A stretch of DNA of 10,990 bases from CAZTLI01 sp964614375 (GTDB lineage Bacteria; Chloroflexota; Anaerolineae; Aggregatilineales; Phototrophicaceae). The position numbers were made by a program, and so were the translations under genes. Each line of letters starts with the position of its first letter. The first letter of the stretch is position 1. Of the stretch, positions 7,586 through 10,990 are shown piece after piece. The notes under the pieces were generated by a model. The model was not told the DNA's origin, did not search any database, and was given only the letters and a program-made list of their open reading frames with translations. The stretch is taken from positions 1-10,990 of the forward strand of contig CAZTLI010000157.1 in assembly GCA_964614375.1 (NCBI GenBank), in the 5' to 3' direction.

Positions 7586-8803
7586 TTGGGCGCAACACTC
7601 GACGAACGGATCAAAACACAAATTGCTCACGCCTATAATAATGCGCCAGCAATTAAACAATGGCTAGATGACGCGGGCTTATCTCCTAAAGACATTAACA
7701 GGGCGGACGATTTAGCCAAAATACCCGTACTCAGCAAAGATCGGCTGGTGGAAATTCATGCTGCAAATCCGCCCTTTGGGGGCTTTCTCGCCGTTGACCC
7801 GAAAACCCTGCCCCGCATCTATATTTCACCCGGCCCTATTTATGATCCCCAACCTGTAGATGAGTCGGCAGTTGAAGCCGGACGTAATTTGATGCGTGCC
7901 TGTGGCTTTGTGCCCGGTGACCGCACATTAAACACATTTATGTATCACCTCACGCCGGCTGGCTTATTATTAGATGAGCTGCTGCGAAGCGTAGACAATA
8001 CGGTCATCCCTAGCGGACCCGGCAACACCGATTTGCAAATCAAGATGATTATGGATTTGCAGATTACGGGGTTTGTGGGGACACCCAGCTATCTCAAAAC
8101 CATCTACGACAAAGCGGGCGAGATGGGCATCCAGCCGAACGCGATTCCGTTGCAAAAAGCCCTCTTCACTGCCGAACCCTATACACCGGCACAGCGGCAG
8201 CTATTCGAGGGTGAGTGGAGTTTGCAAACCACATCTGTATATGGTACGGCAGACCTTGGTTTTGTGGCGTATGAGATTCCCGGTGTGCAAGGGTTTTGTG
8301 TGACAGAGCACGTTCACATGCAAATCTGCGACCCGAAAACAGGTGAACTCCTGCCGCCCGGTGAAACAGGCGAAATTGTGGTGACGACATTCAATCGCGG
8401 CTATCCACTGGTGCGCTTTGGGACGGGTGATCTTGGCGCGCTCGCCCCCGTATCGGATGCAAAATGTGAAGGTCGCCAGCAGTTATTAGGCCTATTTGGT
8501 CGGAGTGGTGATGCGGTCAAGGTGCGTGGCATGTTCCTGCATCCCAATCAATTGAAGGCGGCGCTGCAATACTTCCCCGACATCAAGAAGATTCAAGCGA
8601 TTATCACTCGCCCAGAAAATGCCGATGTGGTCACCATTCGCCTCGAACTCCACGAAGGCAAAGATGGCACAGGACTACCGGACAAACTCAAGGAACTGGC
8701 GCAAAATGCCATCCGCCTGCGGATTGATCATGTTGAATTCGTCAAACCCGGTGAAATTGACGCCACAGCGCGAACCGTGCAGGACAATCGCGACTGGAGC
8801 TAA
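7586..8803 (+). CDS. PaaK-like phenylacetate-CoA ligase family protein (atypical ATP site)
   Basis: This 405-residue adenylate-forming enzyme homologue belongs to the phenylacetate-CoA ligase branch. Recognisable parts are an N-terminal helical region with IPVLSKDRL (46-54), VYGTADLG (218-225, the YGxTE-like motif), TGEIVVTTFNRGYPLVRFGT (261-280) followed by GDL, and GRSGDAVKVRGMFLHPNQL (305-323). Two key elements are missing. The Ser/Thr/Gly-rich P-loop is replaced by ISPGPIYDP (80-88), and the C-terminus (IDATARTVQDNRDW) has no lysine at the usual catalytic place. It may therefore be an atypical or non-catalytic ligase or a sensor. The start is TTG: GGAGG at 7574-7578 is 7 nt upstream, and the ATG overlapping this site is in another frame. 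As last gene of the transporter cluster it probably acts on the imported acid, possibly an aryl acetate, but the substrate is not shown by the sequence. Confidence 0.87.
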   Translation: MGATLDERIKTQIAHAYNNAPAIKQWLDDAGLSPKDINRADDLAKIPVLSKDRLVEIHAANPPFGGFLAVDPKTLPRIYISPGPIYDPQPVDESAVEAGRNLMRACGFVPGDRTLNTFMYHLTPAGLLLDELLRSVDNTVIPSGPGNTDLQIKMIMDLQITGFVGTPSYLKTIYDKAGEMGIQPNAIPLQKALFTAEPYTPAQRQLFEGEWSLQTTSVYGTADLGFVAYEIPGVQGFCVTEHVHMQICDPKTGELLPPGETGEIVVTTFNRGYPLVRFGTGDLGALAPVSDAKCEGRQQLLGLFGRSGDAVKVRGMFLHPNQLKAALQYFPDIKKIQAIITRPENADVVTIRLELHEGKDGTGLPDKLKELAQNAIRLRIDHVEFVKPGEIDATARTVQDNRDWS

Positions 8804-8807
8804 ATTA

Positions 8808-8859
8808 GACAGGGGGCATAGCAGAACCCCTTGTCCGGGTTCTGGCAGCCTCTGCCAGA
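8808..8859 (+). repeat. Nested, mutually exclusive hairpins just after the PaaK-like gene
   Basis: Three stems overlap. Stem A: GACAGGGG (8808-8815) with CCCC-T-TGTC (8827-8835, one bulge). Stem B: AGAACCC (8823-8829) with GGGTTCT (8837-8843). Stem C: TCTGGCAG (8841-8848) with CTGCCAGA (8852-8859), perfect over 8 bp with a 3-nt loop. A excludes B, and B partly excludes C. There is no U tract, so this is not a classical intrinsic terminator. It begins 4 nt after the stop codon and may instead protect the 3' end or be a copy of an interspersed palindromic repeat. Confidence 0.5.
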
Positions 8860-9045
8860 TATAAGTTTCCGATGCACTATGGCGCAGCCACGGGTCTAAA
8901 AGATGAACCACAAAGGCCGCAGAATGCGGTGCAAAGGGCGCAACGTGTAATACGTGGTGTTTCGCTCGTAACCCGGTACTCATGACTGCTTTTACGCATC
9001 ACTCACGACTATTTTTCAAGTGAGTCCATCTAACACCACCACCCT

Positions 9046-9075
9046 TTGACAGTCAATAGGCGCGCCCATTACGCT
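9046..9075 (+). promoter_or_regulatory. Candidate sigma70-type promoter for the EamA transporter gene
   Basis: A perfect -35, TTGACA (9046-9051), is followed after 18 nt by TACGCT (9070-9075), which keeps the important first TA and last T of the -10. Transcription would begin near 9082 and give a leader of about 34 nt. The -10 is weak and no experimental support is possible here. Confidence 0.4.
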
Positions 9076-9115
9076 AGACAGGTGGCTTATCCAAGCGCAA
9101 TCAAAGGAATGATGA

Positions 9116-10075
9116 ATGCAAACACGCGCGTGGGTGTATTTTTGGCTTGTCGGTCTGGTATGGGGATCGTCATTTTTGTTGATTCGGGTCGGCGTGACCG
9201 AACTGCACCCATTTCACGTCGTCTTCATCCGCACCGGCATCGCCGCTATCGGTCTTGGACTGGTGTTAGTCATTAGCCGCAGACACATCCCCCGTGATTG
9301 GCGCGTGCTGCGTTCATTAGTCATTATTGGCATTGGCAATACCGCGATACCGTTCACCCTGCTATCTATTGGCCTTATCCGTATAGACAGTGGACTTTCC
9401 AGTGTACTGCAATCCACTGCTGCGTTATTTTCCTTAGTGATTGCCCACTTTGCATTTGCGGATGAGCGCATCAATCCGCGCAAAGTCGCCGGGCTGCTGG
9501 CGGGGTTTGTGGGCGTTGTCATATTGGCGAGCCGTTCGTGGCAGGATGGACAACTCATCATCGAAGACCTCGCCGGGCAATTGATGGTCGTAGGCGCATC
9601 ATTGTGTTACGCCACCTTCACCACCTACAGTCGCCGCACGCTGAATCGCACGCATATTGAACCCATTGTCTTATCCGGCATTGCGATGATGTCAGCAGCG
9701 TTGGGTGAATGCGTTTTGATTTTCGTCACAGCGCCGTTCGGTACACCCCTGACTGTCTCTGCTTCTGTGTCGTCCGACATCCTGTGGGCAGTGATTGGTC
9801 TCGGCGTGGTGAATACGTTCTTTGCCTACCTGATGTACTACAGTGTCGTCAATACACTCGGCGTCGCCCGTGCATCAATGGTGACGTACATCGTCCCGGT
9901 GGTCGGACTAGCGTTGGGTGTGCTCTTCCTCAACGAAGTAATCGACATCAAACTCATTCTGGGTGCGGCGCTAATTTTCACAGGCATTGGTATTGTCAAT
10001 CTCAATGTCAAACGATGGACGAGACGCAAGCAGCAAGCCGTTGTGACGGCACCAGAAACCACACAATCAACATAG
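9116..10075 (+). CDS. EamA/DMT-family membrane transporter
   Basis: This 319-residue integral membrane protein of the drug/metabolite transporter superfamily probably exports a small metabolite or amino acid. It has two tandem EamA repeats (about residues 6-138 and 150-293) with about ten hydrophobic helices. The N-terminal pattern WLVGLVWGSSFLLIRVGV, then PFHVVFIRTGIAA, and the end-of-repeat FADERINPRKVAGLLAGFVG and FLNEVIDIKLILGAALIFTG are the classic family marks. AAAGGA (9103-9108) lies 7 nt before the ATG. The basic C-terminus (KRWTRRKQQ) should be cytoplasmic. It has its own promoter candidate and is separated from the liv-type cluster by 312 nt, so it is unlikely to be part of that system. 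The substrate cannot be told from the sequence. Confidence 0.9.
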   Translation: MQTRAWVYFWLVGLVWGSSFLLIRVGVTELHPFHVVFIRTGIAAIGLGLVLVISRRHIPRDWRVLRSLVIIGIGNTAIPFTLLSIGLIRIDSGLSSVLQSTAALFSLVIAHFAFADERINPRKVAGLLAGFVGVVILASRSWQDGQLIIEDLAGQLMVVGASLCYATFTTYSRRTLNRTHIEPIVLSGIAMMSAALGECVLIFVTAPFGTPLTVSASVSSDILWAVIGLGVVNTFFAYLMYYSVVNTLGVARASMVTYIVPVVGLALGVLFLNEVIDIKLILGAALIFTGIGIVNLNVKRWTRRKQQAVVTAPETTQST

Positions 10076-10085
10076 GAATCGGTGA

Positions 10086-10393
10086 GCGATACAGCAGATT
10101 TTCATTACGGGGACAAATCGGGGGAATTGGGTTGGAATTTGTACCCGCAATATCTGGCGCATGGCGTAATCCGAATAGTGCGGCTGTATTACATCAACTA
10201 CAAACACACTACAACGGCTATGCCCTGACCCCGTTCTATTCGCGCCGATATGTACCAGATGCGGGAAGACGCTGTGCCACCCGATGAAGCCCTGGCGCGG
10301 GCGATGACCGTCATTGACTCGATCCAACCGAAACATTACGGGTTGTGCCTAATACCCGTTGGCAATGTCTTTCCGCCACAAGCATCTCAATAG
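10086..10393 (+). pseudogene. Decayed short-chain dehydrogenase/reductase (SDR) gene, frameshifted and internally deleted
   Basis: No single frame is open, but SDR pieces appear in order in different frames. Bases 10089-10124 encode IQQIFITGTNRG, the first half of the Rossmann TGxxxGIG motif. Bases 10123-10143 encode GIGLEFV one frame over; the shift falls in a run of five G. QYLAHG follows at about 10147-10164, and WRNPNSAAVLHQLQTHYNG at about 10162-10218, each after another frame change. From about 10238 to the TAG at 10391 one frame reads IRADMYQMREDAVPPDEALA, then RAMTVIDSIQPKHYG. This resembles the SDR C-terminus (V.TDMGG, then PEES...M..VID.L.P...G) of CsgA/C-factor-like proteins. The middle, including the catalytic Ser-Tyr-x3-Lys region, is missing: about 310 bp remain of a usual 700 or so. 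The remnant follows the EamA gene by 10 nt. Family assignment is by motif recognition only. Confidence 0.7.
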
Positions 10394-10409
10394 TGACAGT
10401 GCCAATCTA

Positions 10410-10438
10410 TTGCAAATCCCGTCTTCGCTCATTACAAT
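10410..10438 (+). promoter_or_regulatory. Sigma70-type promoter for prs
   Basis: TTGCAA (10410-10415, four of six matches) and TACAAT (10433-10438, five of six) are separated by exactly 17 nt. The predicted start near 10445 gives a leader of about 30 nt that contains the strong ribosome binding site AAGGAGAT (10461-10468). It lies just after the SDR remnant. Confidence 0.6.
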
Positions 10439-10473
10439 GTGCCGTATCGCACACACCATCAAGGAGATACGCG

Positions 10474-10990
10474 GTGAGCGAGTCAAACGGCAACAACCCC
10501 TCACTAACAAATATGCTGCTTTTCAGTGGTTCAGCCCATCCAGAATTAGCCAAAGAAATCGCCGATTACCTAAATATCAAGGTCAGCCCGATCAAAGCGG
10601 GTAAATTTTCAAACGACGACATTGAAATTCAACTGGGCGTGAGTGTTCGCAATAAGCATGTATTTTTGCTGCAACCCCTCACGCCGCCAACCAGCGATAT
10701 GCTGATGGAACTCCTGTTGATGTTGGATATTGCCCGCACATCCGGCGCACAAAGCGTCCATGCTATCATCCCCTACTATTCGTATGCCCGTTCCGACAAA
10801 AAAGACGCGCCGCGTATTTCCGTCGCGGGTCGGTTAGTCGCTGATTTATTAGAAACCGCCGGCGCGCAACACATCATCACCATGACGCTGCACTCGGCGC
10901 AAGTACATGGTTTCTTCAGCGTCCACACCGACCATTTGACAGCGCATTCGGTATTTGTCAAACATTTTTCACAGCAAGACCTCAGCAATT
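10474..10990 (+). CDS. prs: Ribose-phosphate pyrophosphokinase (PRPP synthetase), N-terminal part, 3' truncated by window edge
   Basis: This cytoplasmic enzyme makes phosphoribosyl pyrophosphate from ribose 5-phosphate and ATP for nucleotide, His and Trp synthesis. The first 172 residues are present. Family marks are LLFSGSAHPELAKEIADYL near the N-terminus, FLLQPLTPPTSDMLMELLLM, IPYYSYARSDKKDAPRISVA (the ATP-binding and flexible-loop region, YYxYARxDKK), GRLVADLLETAGAQHIITM, and LHSAQVHGFF. The start is GTG at 10474: AAGGAGAT ends 5 nt upstream, and an in-frame ATG at 10513 lacks a ribosome binding site and would cut into the first beta strand. The usual FxDGE motif reads FSNDDIEI here, a departure from classical class I enzymes. 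It has its own promoter. The rest of the gene, including the C-terminal PRPP-binding loop, lies beyond the window. Confidence 0.9.
   Translation, partial: MSESNGNNPSLTNMLLFSGSAHPELAKEIADYLNIKVSPIKAGKFSNDDIEIQLGVSVRNKHVFLLQPLTPPTSDMLMELLLMLDIARTSGAQSVHAIIPYYSYARSDKKDAPRISVAGRLVADLLETAGAQHIITMTLHSAQVHGFFSVHTDHLTAHSVFVKHFSQQDLSN

Larger units (their letters stand above)
8804..9115 (+). other. Non-coding interval between the PaaK-like gene and the EamA transporter gene
   Basis: This stretch of 312 bases has no convincing gene on either strand. Its first 60 bases hold overlapping inverted repeats (listed separately). Around 8908-8941 is a tract resembling a degenerate ACCACAAAGG-type repeat with a small hairpin (GCCGCA at 8916-8921, TGCGGT at 8925-8930). 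A 6-bp inverted repeat, ACTCAC (9001-9006) and GTGAGT (9020-9025), and a promoter candidate close it. It separates the transporter cluster from an unrelated gene. Confidence 0.6.

Noticed and set aside
8675..8983. Minus-strand open frame across the intergenic region
   Set aside because: It overlaps the 3' end of the PaaK-like gene, has no recognisable motif, and its VVHLLDPW-like part is just the translation of the ACCACAAAGG-type tract.
9709..10287. Open frame of 192 codons overlapping the end of the EamA gene
   Set aside because: Its first two thirds are out of frame with a clear EamA gene and compositionally odd (Cys/Arg/His rich). Only the tail holds meaningful sequence, and that is part of the SDR remnant.
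10082..10393. GTG-started frame with a single in-frame TGA (10226-10228), as if selenocysteine or readthrough
   Set aside because: The N-terminal part of that frame does not carry the SDR motifs continuously; they lie in the other two frames. The TGA is better explained by decay, and no selenoprotein family fits.
10080..10481. Exact 10-bp direct repeat CGGTGAGCGA at 10080-10089 and 10472-10481, flanking the SDR remnant
   Set aside because: Many 10-mers repeat by chance in 11 kb. One copy is simply the prs start region, and there is no transposase or inverted-repeat evidence for insertion.

Overview
The window looks like chromosomal DNA from a bacterium of moderate GC content. My best guess is Chloroflexota (Anaerolineae-like), but that rests on the flavour of the proteins and on a transporter locus built around acyl-CoA ligases. 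No rRNA or other marker gene is present to prove it. All genes are on the + strand and are tightly spaced up to about 8.8 kb.

Positions 1-8803 hold a seven-gene cluster that reads as one functional unit: the end of a LivG-type ABC ATPase, a 661-residue FadD/long-chain-type acyl-CoA synthetase, a LivH-type permease, a LivM-type permease, a secreted LivK-type binding protein, a LivF-type ATPase and a PaaK-like (phenylacetate-CoA ligase family) adenylate-forming protein. The five transporter parts form a complete HAAT-family (branched-chain amino acid type) importer. With two CoA-ligase-family proteins interleaved, the likely cargo is a carboxylic acid (aromatic, branched or fatty) that is activated to its CoA thioester on entry, rather than leucine itself. 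A 12-bp hairpin with a GCGA tetraloop followed by TTTT lies between livK and livF and probably sets a higher transcript level for the upstream genes. Two parts are unusual. LivM carries an extra domain of about 105 residues, predicted to be beta-rich, in an extracytoplasmic loop. The PaaK-like protein lacks a recognisable ATP-binding P-loop and a C-terminal lysine.

Positions 8804-9115 are non-coding. They hold overlapping, mutually exclusive hairpins just after the PaaK-like gene, a degenerate ACCACAAAGG-like tract, and a plausible promoter for the next gene. Positions 9116-10075 encode an EamA/DMT-family membrane transporter.

Positions 10086-10393 look empty but hold a decayed short-chain dehydrogenase gene. 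Pieces of its Rossmann TGxxxGIG motif and of its C-terminus can be read in three different frames, with the catalytic centre deleted. A good sigma70-type promoter (TTGCAA, 17 nt, TACAAT) then drives a GTG-started ribose-phosphate pyrophosphokinase (prs) that runs off the right edge.
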